Shown here one piece after another: positions 9,697 through 21,712 of a DNA stretch of 64,000 nucleotides. The position numbers and the translations under genes are program-made. The DNA lies in NCBI RefSeq assembly GCF_015670405.1, contig NZ_JADPBQ010000005.1, positions 1 to 64,000 of the forward strand, read 5' to 3'. The DNA is from Clostridium sp. 1001271B_151109_B4. Lineage in GTDB: Bacteria; Bacillota; Clostridia; Clostridiales; Clostridiaceae. Under the pieces are notes generated by a model, which worked only from the letters and a program-made list of their open reading frames with translations, made no database searches and was not told where the DNA came from. How positions within the stretch are numbered: position 1 is the stretch's first letter; each line of letters starts with the position of its first letter.

Positions 9697-9744
9697 TATA
9701 ATTATCTTATTAGCTTATAAAAATTAGCTAATAGGATAATTATA
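9697..9744. terminator. Strong 19-bp hairpin, probable terminator
   Basis: Arms 9697-9715 and 9726-9744 pair over 19 bases with one G-U. There is A-rich sequence after it and no clear T-run, so termination is likely but not certain. Confidence 0.55.
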
Positions 9745-9878
9745 AAAAATTATTTATATTTTTTGACAATAATAATAATTTTTTATAAAATAAAATATGT
9801 ACACTTAAATAATAAAAATATTAAATAGTCATAGCATTTAGTCAAAGAAAAAAAACATAATAGTAAAGGGTGAAAAGG

Positions 9879-10595
9879 TTGAAAAAATCAATTGATTTAA
9901 TTAAAAGATTAGTATTGTTTTTCATTGGAATGAGTATAATTCAATTTGGGGTGGCTTTATTTTTAAAGACAAGCATTGGTTCAGATTCATTTACTGTTTT
10001 TACAGAAGGATTGGCAACGGTTCTAAATAAAACAGGATTAAAAGATTTATCAATAGTTCATATGATTGCAGGAAGAGCTGAAGTTACTCCCGGTGTAGCA
10101 AATATGATAATATTAATAGTATTATTTATTGGAATACTGATAGTTGATAGAAAACGTATAAAAATAGGAACATTAATATGTGTTATTGGAGTAGGACCAA
10201 TAATTGATTTAGGTGTAAAAGCAGTATCATATTTTCCGGTAGAATCTGCAAATATATTTGTAAAGATGCTATTAGTATTAGGTGGATGTTTTATAATTGC
10301 GGTAGGATTTTCAATAATGTCTGAAAGTGATATAGGAGTAGCACCAAATGATATTGTTCCATTTATAATTAAAGACAAGCTAAATTGCCAATATAGATGG
10401 GTTAGAATAGCATTTGATGCAACTTTTTTAATTGTTGGATTTATTCTTGGTGGAAAGGTTGGAATCGGCACTATTATAGCAATGTTGGCGATAGGACCAT
10501 TCATTCAATTCTGCTTACCTTATGGTAAAAAGTTTGTTGGAATTATACTTAACGGTAAAGAAGAATTAAATAATGAATCAACTGTGAGTGCATAA
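9879..10595 (+). CDS. YczE/YyaS/YitT-type membrane protein
   Basis: Integral membrane protein of about 238 residues with five or six hydrophobic segments. It resembles the YczE/COG2364 family (FFIGMSIIQFGVALFLKTSIGSDSFTVFTEGL, and later ESDIGVAPNDIVPFIIKD and GTIIAMLAIGPFIQFCL). Function is unknown in the family. TTG at 9879 is preferred as start because AAAGGGTG lies six bases upstream; GTG at 9870 directly abuts that site. A related but broken gene follows at 10751, suggesting an old tandem pair. The high similarity of general layout does not identify a substrate. Confidence 0.8.
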   Translation: MKKSIDLIKRLVLFFIGMSIIQFGVALFLKTSIGSDSFTVFTEGLATVLNKTGLKDLSIVHMIAGRAEVTPGVANMIILIVLFIGILIVDRKRIKIGTLICVIGVGPIIDLGVKAVSYFPVESANIFVKMLLVLGGCFIIAVGFSIMSESDIGVAPNDIVPFIIKDKLNCQYRWVRIAFDATFLIVGFILGGKVGIGTIIAMLAIGPFIQFCLPYGKKFVGIILNGKEELNNESTVSA

Positions 10596-10750
10596 TTAAG
10601 TTAACAATTTTATGTGTAAATGATAAATAATAGATAATAGTAATGTTTTTTTATATTGCTATTATCTATTAATTTTTTATGATCATATCTATAGAAGAAT
10701 TTATAATGAAAATATTTAATAAAATAAATATAAATTTTTGAGGAATATAG

Positions 10751-11271
10751 ATGAAAAATATAAACAGAATAGTTATTTATATTTGTGGTATATTTTTGCT
10801 AGTTTTAGGTGGGGTATTAGCAATAAAGTCTAACTTAGGAGAATCACCAGTAAGCTCATTATCATTAAGTATAAGTAAAGTTAGTAGCATTAGTTTAGGA
10901 ACGGCAGCAGCAATTTTATTTACTATTTATGTAGGTATACAAATAATAATACTAAGAAAGGATTTTAAAGTTATTCAGCTATTACAAATTATATTTGCTA
11001 TATTATTTGGGCAAATTATGATTTTTTTAATGCAATTATTAATATAAATGTTGATAGTTTTTATATTAGAATAGTAATTTGTATATTAAGCTTTTTTATA
11101 ACAGCTTTTGGTGTTACATTTATTATTACAGCAAATATTGTACCAGTAGCTCCAGATGGATTAGGTATTGGAACTGTTTTATCGGCGTTATTAGTAGGAA
11201 GAATAGTAGCTTATATAAATAAAAATTTAAAGCATAAAATTGAAGATATATGCTTTGTAGAAGCTGCATAA
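10751..11271 (+). pseudogene. Broken YczE-like membrane protein gene
   Basis: The first frame (98 codons from ATG 10751) encodes MKNINRIVIYICGIFLLVLGG... and stops at 11047. From about 11041 a second frame continues the family sequence (VDSFYIRIVICILSFFITAFGVTFIITANIVPVAPDGL) to a stop at 11271. Within that second part, APDGL runs straight into GIGTVLSALLVGRIV, whereas intact relatives, as I recall the family, have one or two membrane segments between them. So there is both a frameshift and an internal in-frame deletion of a few tens of codons. A ribosome binding site (TGAGGAATATAG) is still present. It lies between its intact paralogue and the beta-glucoside locus. Confidence 0.75.
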
Positions 11272-11287
11272 AATTTAAATAAATATA

Positions 11288-11316
11288 TTGACAATGTTTA
11301 CATTAGTTGATAAAAT
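11288..11316 (+). promoter_or_regulatory. Sigma-A-type promoter of licT
   Basis: TTGACA at 11288-11293 and TAAAAT at 11311-11316 are separated by exactly 17 bases. It lies about 30 bases upstream of the first RAT site. Confidence 0.7.
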
Positions 11317-11346
11317 TAAGACAAGTTAATAGTGGAATCCATTTTG

Positions 11347-11375
11347 GGATTGTTACTGAGTAAGCAGGCAAAACC
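11347..11375 (+). promoter_or_regulatory. RAT antiterminator site 1 (upstream of licT)
   Basis: The sequence has the conserved GGATTGTTACTG ... CAGGCAAAACC arms of ribonucleic antiterminators bound by BglG/LicT proteins. Its 3' end overlaps the 5' arm of the terminator at 11370, the classic arrangement for antitermination. Being ahead of licT, it implies autoregulation. Confidence 0.93.
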
Positions 11376-11457
11376 TAAATTGATACCAAATATATGTATA
11401 TTAATTATTTTTATATGATAATTATATGCATTATTTGATATTGATTTAGGTTTTTTT
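11370..11457 (+). terminator. RAT-controlled terminator before licT
   Basis: AAAACCTAAAT (11370-11380) pairs with ATTTAGGTTTT (11444-11454), followed by a T-run. The loop is unusually long (about 60 bases) and itself AT-rich. Confidence 0.85.
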
Positions 11458-11522
11458 GTATAACTTTAATTAAGTTTAATATCTTAAATTAGTAAATATA
11501 AAAATGAGGGGATTATACTGAT

Positions 11523-12359
11523 ATGATCATAAATAAAGTATTAAATAACAATGTTGTGACAATTATAAGTGAAAATAGTGAAGAAGCAGTTGTTATGGGA
11601 AGGGGTATAGCTTTCCAAAAGAAAAAAGGCGATGAGATTGATGAGAGTAAAATAGAAAAAATATTCGTCTTAGAAAATAAAAGTATAAATGAAAAGTTGC
11701 TTACTTTAGTGAATGATATTCCAGCAAAGTATTTAGAAGTTGCAGAAAATATAATAAAATATGCAGAAAATAAGTTGGGTACAAAGTTAAATGAAAATAT
11801 TTATTTAACACTTACAGATCATATTAGTTTTGCAATTAGTAGAGCAGAAAAAAACTTAGAAATAAAAAATGCAATGCTTTGGGATATTAAGAGACTTCAT
11901 AAAGTTGAATTTGAAATTGGGATCCATGCATTAAAGATTATTGAGGAGAATTTAAATTTTGAGTTACCAGAAGATGAAGCAGCATCAATAGCAATGCATA
12001 TTTTAAATGGTGAACTTGATCAAGAAATGCCAGAAATAGTAGATATGATTAAATTAATTGAAGAAATATTAAAGATGGTAAAGTATCATTTTAATATTGA
12101 ATTTGATGAAGAATCAATTAATTATTACAGATTTATTACTCATTTAAAATTCTTTACTCAAAGACTATCTAGTGGAAGATATTATGAAGATAATGATAAT
12201 GACTTATTTGACATGATAAAACTTAAGTATCCAAATTCTTATGAGTGTGTAAAAAGAATTGAGGGATTTGTAAAGCAAAAATATGGTACTCAATTAACTA
12301 AAGAAGAAATGCTATATTTAATAATACATACAGCTAGAGTAGTATATGAAAATTGTTAA
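11523..12359 (+). CDS. licT: BglG-family transcription antiterminator
   Basis: RNA-binding antiterminator for the beta-glucoside genes downstream. The 278-residue product has an N-terminal CAT RNA-binding domain (1-55, MIINKVLNNNVV...GRGIAFQKKKGDEID) and two PRD domains. The four conserved phosphorylation histidines are visible: H100 (LTDHISFA), H159 (IAMHI), H207 (ITHLKFF) and H269 (IIHTARV). By family knowledge, PRD1 is phosphorylated by the cognate PTS permease when substrate is absent, and PRD2 by HPr in the absence of preferred sugars. A RAT-terminator lies in its own leader and others precede bglP, so it should control both itself and bglP-bglA. The start ATG has a GAGGGG site. Confidence 0.95.
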   Translation: MIINKVLNNNVVTIISENSEEAVVMGRGIAFQKKKGDEIDESKIEKIFVLENKSINEKLLTLVNDIPAKYLEVAENIIKYAENKLGTKLNENIYLTLTDHISFAISRAEKNLEIKNAMLWDIKRLHKVEFEIGIHALKIIEENLNFELPEDEAASIAMHILNGELDQEMPEIVDMIKLIEEILKMVKYHFNIEFDEESINYYRFITHLKFFTQRLSSGRYYEDNDNDLFDMIKLKYPNSYECVKRIEGFVKQKYGTQLTKEEMLYLIIHTARVVYENC

Positions 12360-12389
12360 AATTAAATATAACTTTAATACTTTCCATTA

Positions 12390-12419
12390 GGATTGTTACT
12401 GATTCGATCAGGCAAAACC
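12390..12419 (+). promoter_or_regulatory. RAT antiterminator site 2 (upstream of bglP)
   Basis: GGATTGTTACTG ... TCAGGCAAAACC, again overlapping the 5' arm of a downstream terminator. It lies 31 bases after the licT stop, so it can act as an intercistronic control point. Confidence 0.92.
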
Positions 12420-12560
12420 TAAATTAATAATTAAAATTAAGCAGTAGATATGATAATTCATTAGAATGATTTATTAAAGTATTTATCATTTTATTTGAAG
12501 TATAATGCTAGAAGTAAGTATATCTGTAGTTTTAATTTTAAAAGTTAGTTTAGGTTTTTT
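12414..12560 (+). terminator. RAT-controlled terminator before bglP
   Basis: Arm 12414-12427 pairs with 12545-12558 (one G-U), followed by T residues. The loop is over 110 bases long. Confidence 0.75.
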
Positions 12561-12637
12561 ATATAATTTTTATTAACTGATAAGTAAATTGTGGAGGTGA
12601 TGATCAGGAAAATTAATATAACCTTAGAAGTTTCATA

Positions 12638-12668
12638 GGATTGTTACTAGGTTAGGCTAGGCAAAACC
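12638..12668 (+). promoter_or_regulatory. RAT antiterminator site 3, without matching terminator
   Basis: GGATTGTTACTAGG ... CTAGGCAAAACC keeps the RAT arms, with CTAG pairing inside. No AAGGTTTT-type arm follows before bglP at 12729, so this third copy does not overlap a recognisable terminator, unlike sites 1 and 2. Confidence 0.8.
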
Positions 12669-12725
12669 TTAATTCTTCAAAATTTTAAATTTGAGAAAAT
12701 TAAAATATTGAAAGCGAGGAATTAA

Positions 12726-14606
<1,881 letters not shown>

Positions 14607-14613
14607 TAAATAA

Positions 14614-16068
<1,455 letters not shown>

Positions 16069-16081
16069 TAATTAGGGAAAT

Positions 16082-16119
16082 GGACTACATTTTATTTATA
16101 ATATGTAGTCCGTTTTTTA
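16082..16119 (+). terminator. Rho-independent terminator after bglA
   Basis: Perfect 9-bp stem (GGACTACAT with ATGTAGTCC) followed by TTTTTT. Confidence 0.9.
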
Positions 16120-16223
16120 TACCACTTATAAATTTAACTTTATTATTTATATTTTATATAATAAAGTTTGGTATAATAAATAGTATAAAATAACATTAAA
16201 GATAAGGAGTAGGAGAATAAGAT

Positions 16224-17084
16224 ATGATAAAATTAATTGCAAGTGATATGGATGGGACTTTACTAAATGATGATCATATGATATCTGAAGAAAATTTAAA
16301 GGCTATAAGAAAAGCACAAGAAATGGGAAGGCACTTTACAATTGTAACAGGAAGAGATTATGGGGCAGTAAAGTCATATTTAGAAGAATGTAATTTAAAA
16401 TGTGAATGTATTTTAAGTAATGGAGCAGAGTACAGAGATGTAAATGGAAATGTTATTGAGAGTGTTTATATGAATAAAGATAGCGTAAAAATAGTATTTG
16501 ACATATTAAATGATGCTGGATTATGTATTCAATTAATGACTAATAATGGATCTTATGTAACTAATAAAGAAAGTGATAAAAAAGCTATTATTGATAGATT
16601 TAAATTGTTTAACCCTAAGATGAATGAAGAAGAAGTAATAGAATTCGTTGAAAAGTTCCATGCTGAAAGAGGAATGAAGTATATAGATGATGTTTATGAA
16701 ATTTTAGAAAGTAATGTAGAGGTATTAAAAATAGTTACTTTCGATAATGATGAGAAATTAATAGCAAATTTAAAAGAAAAATTAAAGAAAAGCACAAGTG
16801 ATTTAGCAGTAGCATCAACTTTTTCTAATGATATTGAAATAAGTGATATTGAGGCTCAAAAGGGATTAATATTAGCTAAGACAATTAAAAAAATGGGAAT
16901 AGATAAGAGTGAAGTAATAGTTCTTGGGGACAGCTTTAATGATTATTCAATGTTTACTGAATTCGAAAATTCTTATGCCATGGAAAATGCAATTCCTGAG
17001 ATTAAGGAAATAGCTAAATATATTACTGATAGTAATAATAATGATGGAGTAGCTAAGGCAATTTATGAGTCTTTAGAAGCATAG
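16224..17084 (+). CDS. Cof-type HAD family phosphatase
   Basis: Cytosolic haloacid-dehalogenase-like phosphatase of 286 residues. Motif I is DMDGTLL (residues 8-14, nucleophile Asp8). The C2-type cap lies in the middle, and the last motif is VLGDSFNDYSMF near residue 233. Such Cof/YidA proteins hydrolyse sugar phosphates or related compounds; the exact substrate is not predictable. It is separated from bglA by a terminator and has its own ribosome site (AAGGAGTAGGAG), so it is probably independently transcribed, although its place beside the glucoside genes suggests a role with sugar phosphates. Confidence 0.9.
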   Translation: MIKLIASDMDGTLLNDDHMISEENLKAIRKAQEMGRHFTIVTGRDYGAVKSYLEECNLKCECILSNGAEYRDVNGNVIESVYMNKDSVKIVFDILNDAGLCIQLMTNNGSYVTNKESDKKAIIDRFKLFNPKMNEEEVIEFVEKFHAERGMKYIDDVYEILESNVEVLKIVTFDNDEKLIANLKEKLKKSTSDLAVASTFSNDIEISDIEAQKGLILAKTIKKMGIDKSEVIVLGDSFNDYSMFTEFENSYAMENAIPEIKEIAKYITDSNNNDGVAKAIYESLEA

Positions 17085-17094
17085 TTTAAAAAAG

Positions 17095-17131
17095 CAACCA
17101 TTTTACAATAAAAGTGTAAAATGGTTGTTTT
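17095..17131 (+). terminator. Rho-independent terminator after the HAD gene
   Basis: Perfect 13-bp stem (17095-17107 with 17115-17127) followed by TTTT. Confidence 0.85.
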
Positions 17132-17512
17132 AAGTTTTGTGATAAATTAGTGTTCTGTGTATTTCATAACAGTTGTTTTTAAAAAGTTATTAAATTTATT
17201 ATATAGGGAAAGCTATGGAGTACGTATTAGCAGAAAGGAAATATTAAGTAAATTCGGTGATTTTATCAGTAAAGCTGCCGGACTAAGCTCAAATGCAATA
17301 TCTACTAATTGAAGGAATAATTTTACTGGTATAAAATTGATATTGGTTATATTTATAAAAATTAAAATTAAAATTTTAATTTTATTTGTTATACATTATA
17401 CGACTAAGGATTATTTCTGTTATTATAAAAATTTTAACTTTAATGATTTATAAATATAACTTAGTATTTCAAAAAAGGAGGGATTAGTAATAAGTTTAAT
17501 TTAAAATATAAA

Positions 17513-17645
17513 GCGCCAGAACTCTTATGAGTTGACGAGGATGGGGAGTATCGAATTCTTCGGCGGGTGCCCCACGGTATCGCACTACCGTTAGCGACTA
17601 GTAAAACTATGAAGTGATTTGTAGGACAAGTCTAGTCTGGTGTTA
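17513..17645 (+). ncRNA. glmS ribozyme-riboswitch
   Basis: Catalytic RNA that self-cleaves when bound to glucosamine 6-phosphate. The conserved core is present: GCGCCAGAACT, then AGTTGACGAGGATGGGG, TTCGGCGGGTGCCCCACGG, CCGTTAGCGACTAGTAAAAC and the 3' GTCTAGTCTGG. Cleavage is expected between A17512 and G17513, by comparison with known glmS ribozymes. It lies upstream of glmS, but about 240 bases separate it from the start codon, longer than the spacing I would expect. Confidence 0.97.
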
Positions 17646-17655
17646 AAACCTTAAT

Positions 17656-17700
17656 TGTATTTTTTATGTTCGAGCATTTGTATGTATTTTTTATGTTCGA
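17656..17700 (+). repeat. Direct repeat in the glmS leader
   Basis: An 18-base unit (TGTATTTTTTATGTTCGA) occurs at 17656-17673 and again at 17683-17700, exact copies 27 bases apart. Each contains a T-run. Origin and role unknown. Confidence 0.85.
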
Positions 17701-17741
17701 ATTAAATTATTACAATAAAATTTTATCTTATGGTTAGTAGT

Positions 17742-17842
17742 TGTAAAATTCAATCTCCTTAGGAGAAAGATAACAATGGAAAGGCCGCTAGATAATGAAT
17801 TCTAACCTTAAGGTGGAGTTAAAATTCAATCTTAAGATTAAG
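17742..17842 (+). other. Structured-looking element between ribozyme and glmS
   Basis: A stretch with more GC than its surroundings, containing several self-complementary parts. These are CTCC-TTA-GGAG near 17755, GAATTCTAAC pairing with GTTAAAATTC across a CTTAAGG-containing loop (about 17797-17827), and the palindrome AATCTTAAGATT ending near 17840. A 12-base string AAAATTCAATCT occurs at both ends. It matches no riboswitch class I recognise. A decayed or accessory regulatory RNA is possible. Confidence 0.4.
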
Positions 17843-17883
17843 CTCAGTTTATAAAAAGTTAAAATAAGGAAGGTAGAAAATAT

Positions 17884-19710
17884 ATGTGCGGAATAGTTGG
17901 TTATGTAGGAAATAAGAAAGCAAGTGATTTCTTAATAGAAGGATTATCAAAACTAGAATATAGAGGATATGATTCAGCAGGGATAGCAGTTATTAATAAT
18001 AGTAAAGTTGAAATAAGAAAGCATAAAGGTCGTTTATCAAATCTTGTTGAAGAATTATCTAACAATTCAGCAGAAGGAACAATAGGAATTGGACATACAA
18101 GATGGGCAACTCATGGAGAGCCTTCAGATGTAAATTCACATCCACATCAAACATCAAAAGGGGATATTACTGTAGTTCATAATGGAATCATTGAAAACTA
18201 TAGTGAGCTTACAAAATGGTTAAAAAGTGAAGGATATGAATTTAAGTCTGCAACGGATACAGAGGTAATTCCAAACCTAATTCATTATTATTATAAGGGC
18301 AATCTTTTTGAAGCGGTAGTAAAGGCTACTGAAAAACTAGAAGGTAGTTATGCTTTAGGAGTGGTTTCAGGACAAGAACCAGATAAGATAGTGGCTGTTA
18401 GAAAAGATAGTCCATTAATAGTTGGAATAGGACAAGGTGAAACATTTATAGCATCAGATATACCAGCAGTATTAAATTATACTAGAGATATTTATCTTTT
18501 AGAGGATAATGAATTTGTTGTATTAACAAATCAAGGCGCTGAAGTATTTGAATCAAATGGAGATAAAATAGATAAAGAAATATATAAAGTAACATGGAAT
18601 GAGGATGCAGCAGAAAAGGGTGGTTATGATTCTTTCATGTTAAAAGAAATTCATGAGCAACCAAAAGCAATTAAAGATACAATGACAGGAAGAGTAGCTT
18701 TAAATGAAAAAGTTAATTTAGGTGATTTTAAGCTTACATCAGAAGAGTTAGAAAAGATAGATAGAATATATATTATTGCATGTGGAACTGCATATAATGC
18801 AGGGTTAATTGGAAAGGTAGCTATTGAAGATTTAGCAAGAATACCTGTCGAAGTAGCAATTGCATCTGAGTTTAGATATAGAAATCCAATAGTAACTAAT
18901 AAAACACTTATAGTTACATTAAGTCAGTCAGGAGAAACAGCTGATACATTAGCAGTTCTTAGAGATGCAAAGAAAATAGGTGCTAAGACATTAGCTATAA
19001 CTAATGTTGTTGGAAGCAGTATTTCTAGAGAAGCAGATAGCGTAATATACACTATGGCTGGACCAGAAATTGCAGTAGCATCAACTAAAGCTTATACAAC
19101 TCAAGCGGTTGTAATGAACTTATTAGGAATGTATTTAGCTGACTTAAGAGGATTATTAAAATCTGAAGAAGAAGCAGAAATTAAGAATGCATTATTAGAG
19201 TTACCAAGTAAGGTAGAAGAAGTGTTAAATAATAAAACTCAAATTGCTAAGATTGCTAAACTTATAGCTCAAGAAAAAGATTTGTTCTATTTAGGAAGAG
19301 ATGTTGATTATGCATTAGCAATAGAAGGGGCTCTTAAAATAAAAGAAATAGCTTATATTCACTCTGAAGCATATGCTGGTGGAGAGCTTAAACATGGAAC
19401 TATAGCATTAATAGAGCCAGGAACAAAAATAATAGCATTATTAACTCAAACTAATTTAAAAGATAAAATGATTAGTAATATCAGGGAAGTTAAATCTAGA
19501 GGGGCTGAAATTATTGGTATAGCATATGAAAATCAAGAATTAGATTTATCTGTTTTTGATGAAATTATAAGAATACCACAAATTTCAACTAGAATAGCAC
19601 CTGTATTAGGAGCAGTTGTATTACAGTTATTAGCATACTATGTAGCAACTGAAAGAGGTTGTGATATAGATAAACCAAGAAACCTTGCTAAGTCAGTAAC
19701 TGTTGAGTAA
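17884..19710 (+). CDS. glmS: Glutamine--fructose-6-phosphate aminotransferase
   Basis: Cytosolic enzyme making glucosamine 6-phosphate from fructose 6-phosphate and glutamine, the first step towards UDP-GlcNAc and peptidoglycan. The 608 residues show the class II glutamine amidotransferase domain with catalytic Cys2 (MCGIVGYVGN) and two SIS sugar-isomerase domains (IIACGTAYNAG near 300, and DLFYLGRD near 460). The C-terminus DKPRNLAKSVTVE is the family signature. The site AAGGAAGG precedes the ATG. The glmS ribozyme in its leader gives product feedback. pgi, which supplies fructose 6-phosphate, follows after a terminator. Confidence 0.98.
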   Translation: MCGIVGYVGNKKASDFLIEGLSKLEYRGYDSAGIAVINNSKVEIRKHKGRLSNLVEELSNNSAEGTIGIGHTRWATHGEPSDVNSHPHQTSKGDITVVHNGIIENYSELTKWLKSEGYEFKSATDTEVIPNLIHYYYKGNLFEAVVKATEKLEGSYALGVVSGQEPDKIVAVRKDSPLIVGIGQGETFIASDIPAVLNYTRDIYLLEDNEFVVLTNQGAEVFESNGDKIDKEIYKVTWNEDAAEKGGYDSFMLKEIHEQPKAIKDTMTGRVALNEKVNLGDFKLTSEELEKIDRIYIIACGTAYNAGLIGKVAIEDLARIPVEVAIASEFRYRNPIVTNKTLIVTLSQSGETADTLAVLRDAKKIGAKTLAITNVVGSSISREADSVIYTMAGPEIAVASTKAYTTQAVVMNLLGMYLADLRGLLKSEEEAEIKNALLELPSKVEEVLNNKTQIAKIAKLIAQEKDLFYLGRDVDYALAIEGALKIKEIAYIHSEAYAGGELKHGTIALIEPGTKIIALLTQTNLKDKMISNIREVKSRGAEIIGIAYENQELDLSVFDEIIRIPQISTRIAPVLGAVVLQLLAYYVATERGCDIDKPRNLAKSVTVE

Positions 19711-19733
19711 TAAATAAAATTTATAAGTAAGTG

Positions 19734-19787
19734 AATGGATTATATCGAATTATAATGTAAATTAATTTTGATATAGTCCATTTTATT
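19734..19787 (+). terminator. Terminator after glmS
   Basis: TGGATTATATC (19736-19746) pairs with GATATAGTCCA (19770-19780, one G-U), then TTTTATT. Confidence 0.65.
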
Positions 19788-19818
19788 AAAAAATAAATTA
19801 TTATGGGAGAGTGTGAGT

Positions 19819-21168
19819 ATGAGAAGTTTATCGTTAGATGTATCAAAGTTACAAGGATTTGTTAATGAAAATGAAATTGGATATATGAAGGCAATGGTTA
19901 ATAGTGCACATGAAGTTATCCATAATGGAACAGGAGCAGGAAATGACTTTTTAGGGTGGTTAGACCTACCAAAAAATTACGATAGAGAAGAATTTGAAAG
20001 AATAAAAGTTACAGCAGAAAAAATAAAAAACAACTCAGATGTATTAATAGTAATCGGAATTGGTGGGTCGTATTTAGGATCAAGAGCAGCTATTGAAATG
20101 TTAACTAGTAATTTTAATAATATGTTACCTAAGTCAAAATTAAAGGCTCCAAGGGTATTCTTTGTAGGAAATAGTATAAGTTCTACTTATATATCAGAAT
20201 TATTTGAAGTTATTGATGGTATGGATATTTCAGTAAATGTAATATCTAAATCAGGAACAACAACAGAACCAGCTATAGCCTTTAGACTATTTAAGAAGTA
20301 TATGGAAGAAAAATATGGAGCTGATGAAGCTAGAGAAAGAATTTTCGTAACAACAGATAGAGAAAGAGGAGCATTAAAGGGATTAGCAAATGAAATGGGA
20401 TATGAAACATTTGTTATACCTGATAATGTGGGAGGTAGATTTACTGTATTAACAGCAGTTGGATTACTACCAATTTCAGTAGCTGGAATTAACATTGATG
20501 AAATTATGAAAGGTGCAGCAGATGCAAGAGAAAAATATTCTAGCAGCTCATTAGAAGAAAATGATTGCTATAAATATGCAGTATTAAGAAATATTTTATA
20601 TAACAAAGGAAAATCAATTGAGGTATTAGTTAATTACGAGCCATCATTACATTATTTTAATGAATGGTGGAAGCAATTATATGGAGAATCAGAAGGAAAA
20701 GATAAAAAAGGAATTTTCCCAGCTGCAGTTGACTTTTCAACAGATTTACATTCAATGGGTCAATTTATTCAAGATGGAAGTAGAATAATGTTTGAAACAG
20801 TTCTTAATGTTGAGAATGTTAGTAAAAATATAGTTATTGGAGAAATGGAAGGTAATGTTGATGGATTAAACTTTTTAAAGGGGAAAACTATTGATTATGT
20901 GAATAAAAAAGCCTTCGAGGGAACTGTATTGGCACATAATGATGGGGGAGTACCTAATATTATTATAAATATACCTGAATTAACTCCATATTATTTTGGA
21001 CAATTAGTTTATTTCTTTGAAAAATCATGTGGAATTAGTGGGTATTTATTGGGAATAAATCCATTTAATCAACCAGGAGTAGAAGAATATAAAAAGAATA
21101 TGTTTGCACTTTTAGGAAAACCGGGATATGAAGACCTTAAAGAAGAATTAGAAGATAGGTTAAGATAA
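19819..21168 (+). CDS. pgi: Glucose-6-phosphate isomerase
   Basis: Glycolytic enzyme interconverting glucose 6-phosphate and fructose 6-phosphate in the cytosol. The 449-residue product is of the short Firmicute type. Visible motifs are [10 protein letters not shown] (near 78), [10 protein letters not shown] (near 145), the segment around [16 protein letters not shown] and [11 protein letters not shown] near the C-terminus. ATG 19819 is chosen because GGGAG at 19805-19809 lies nine bases upstream; GTG at 19813 is too close to it. It links the beta-glucoside and galactose products to glycolysis and to GlmS. Confidence 0.97.
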   Translation: MRSLSLDVSKLQGFVNENEIGYMKAMVNSAHEVIHNGTGAGNDFLGWLDLPKNYDREEFERIKVTAEKIKNNSDVLIVIGIGGSYLGSRAAIEMLTSNFNNMLPKSKLKAPRVFFVGNSISSTYISELFEVIDGMDISVNVISKSGTTTEPAIAFRLFKKYMEEKYGADEARERIFVTTDRERGALKGLANEMGYETFVIPDNVGGRFTVLTAVGLLPISVAGINIDEIMKGAADAREKYSSSSLEENDCYKYAVLRNILYNKGKSIEVLVNYEPSLHYFNEWWKQLYGESEGKDKKGIFPAAVDFSTDLHSMGQFIQDGSRIMFETVLNVENVSKNIVIGEMEGNVDGLNFLKGKTIDYVNKKAFEGTVLAHNDGGVPNIIINIPELTPYYFGQLVYFFEKSCGISGYLLGINPFNQPGVEEYKKNMFALLGKPGYEDLKEELEDRLR

Positions 21169-21294
21169 AATTGTATTATTATTAGAAATAAAAGCTATAG
21201 ATATTTATTAAATTAGCTATTATAATTTACTAGAAATATGTATAATCTATAATGATGATATATAAGAAGTATTGTATTATAGGGGGTACATAAA

Positions 21295-21567
21295 TTGGAG
21301 AATAATAAGCAAGAACTTTTAGCACTAGGATCTATTGTAGTTTTAAAAGGTGGATATAAGAAGTTAATGATAATGGGTAGAATGCAGCTACAGGGTGAAG
21401 AAGAAAAACTTTGGGATTATCTAGGTGTTTTATATCCAGAAGGATATTTAGGAAATGATTATACGTTTTTATTTAATAATGAAGACATAGAAGAAGTTAT
21501 TTTTAAAGGATATTCAGATTTAGAAGATGAAGCTTTAAAATTAGCAATAAAGAAGTATAATGAATAA
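21295..21567 (+). CDS. DUF4176 family protein
   Basis: A 90-residue cytosolic protein that fits DUF4176 (LLALGSIVVLKGGYKKLMIMGRMQ, then WDYLGVLYPEGYLG and NNEDIEEVIFKGY). In Firmicutes this family is often encoded beside type VII secretion genes and their LXG toxins; function is unknown. No other type VII gene is visible in this window, so it is an isolated copy here. Translation starts at TTG 21295 behind an AGGGGG site. It has its own terminator. Confidence 0.85.
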   Translation: MENNKQELLALGSIVVLKGGYKKLMIMGRMQLQGEEEKLWDYLGVLYPEGYLGNDYTFLFNNEDIEEVIFKGYSDLEDEALKLAIKKYNE

Positions 21568-21568
21568 T

Positions 21569-21596
21569 AGAAGTGTTTTAAGGCACTTCTTTTTTT
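21569..21596 (+). terminator. Rho-independent terminator after the DUF4176 gene
   Basis: AGAAGTG pairs with CACTTCT around a short loop, followed by a T7 run. Confidence 0.9.
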
Positions 21597-21691
21597 CTTC
21601 AATAATTATGAGAAGAGCCTAAAACTTAAAATATATAAAGTTAAATAAGCAATAGAGCCATATTTGGAATAAAATATAAATATTTTTAAAT

Positions 21692-21712
21692 TTGTCACTA
21701 AGTGATAGGGAC
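21692..21712 (+). promoter_or_regulatory. Candidate operator upstream of mtlR
   Basis: TTGTCACTAAGTGATAGGGAC contains the near-palindrome TCACTAAGTGA, and the half-sequence ATGTCACTAA recurs at 21789. Firmicute MtlR sites are palindromes built on TTGTCAC-like halves (from memory), so this is a plausible MtlR or other regulator site, not a demonstrated one. Confidence 0.3.

Noticed and set aside
12600-12638. Possible 12-residue leader peptide after GGAGGTG, upstream of RAT site 3
   Set aside because: Spacing between GGAGG and ATG is only two bases and the peptide has no informative codons; likely chance.
17742-17842. Considered a T-box or known riboswitch before glmS
   Set aside because: No GGTGGAACC core and no match to riboswitch consensus that I know; left as an unexplained element.
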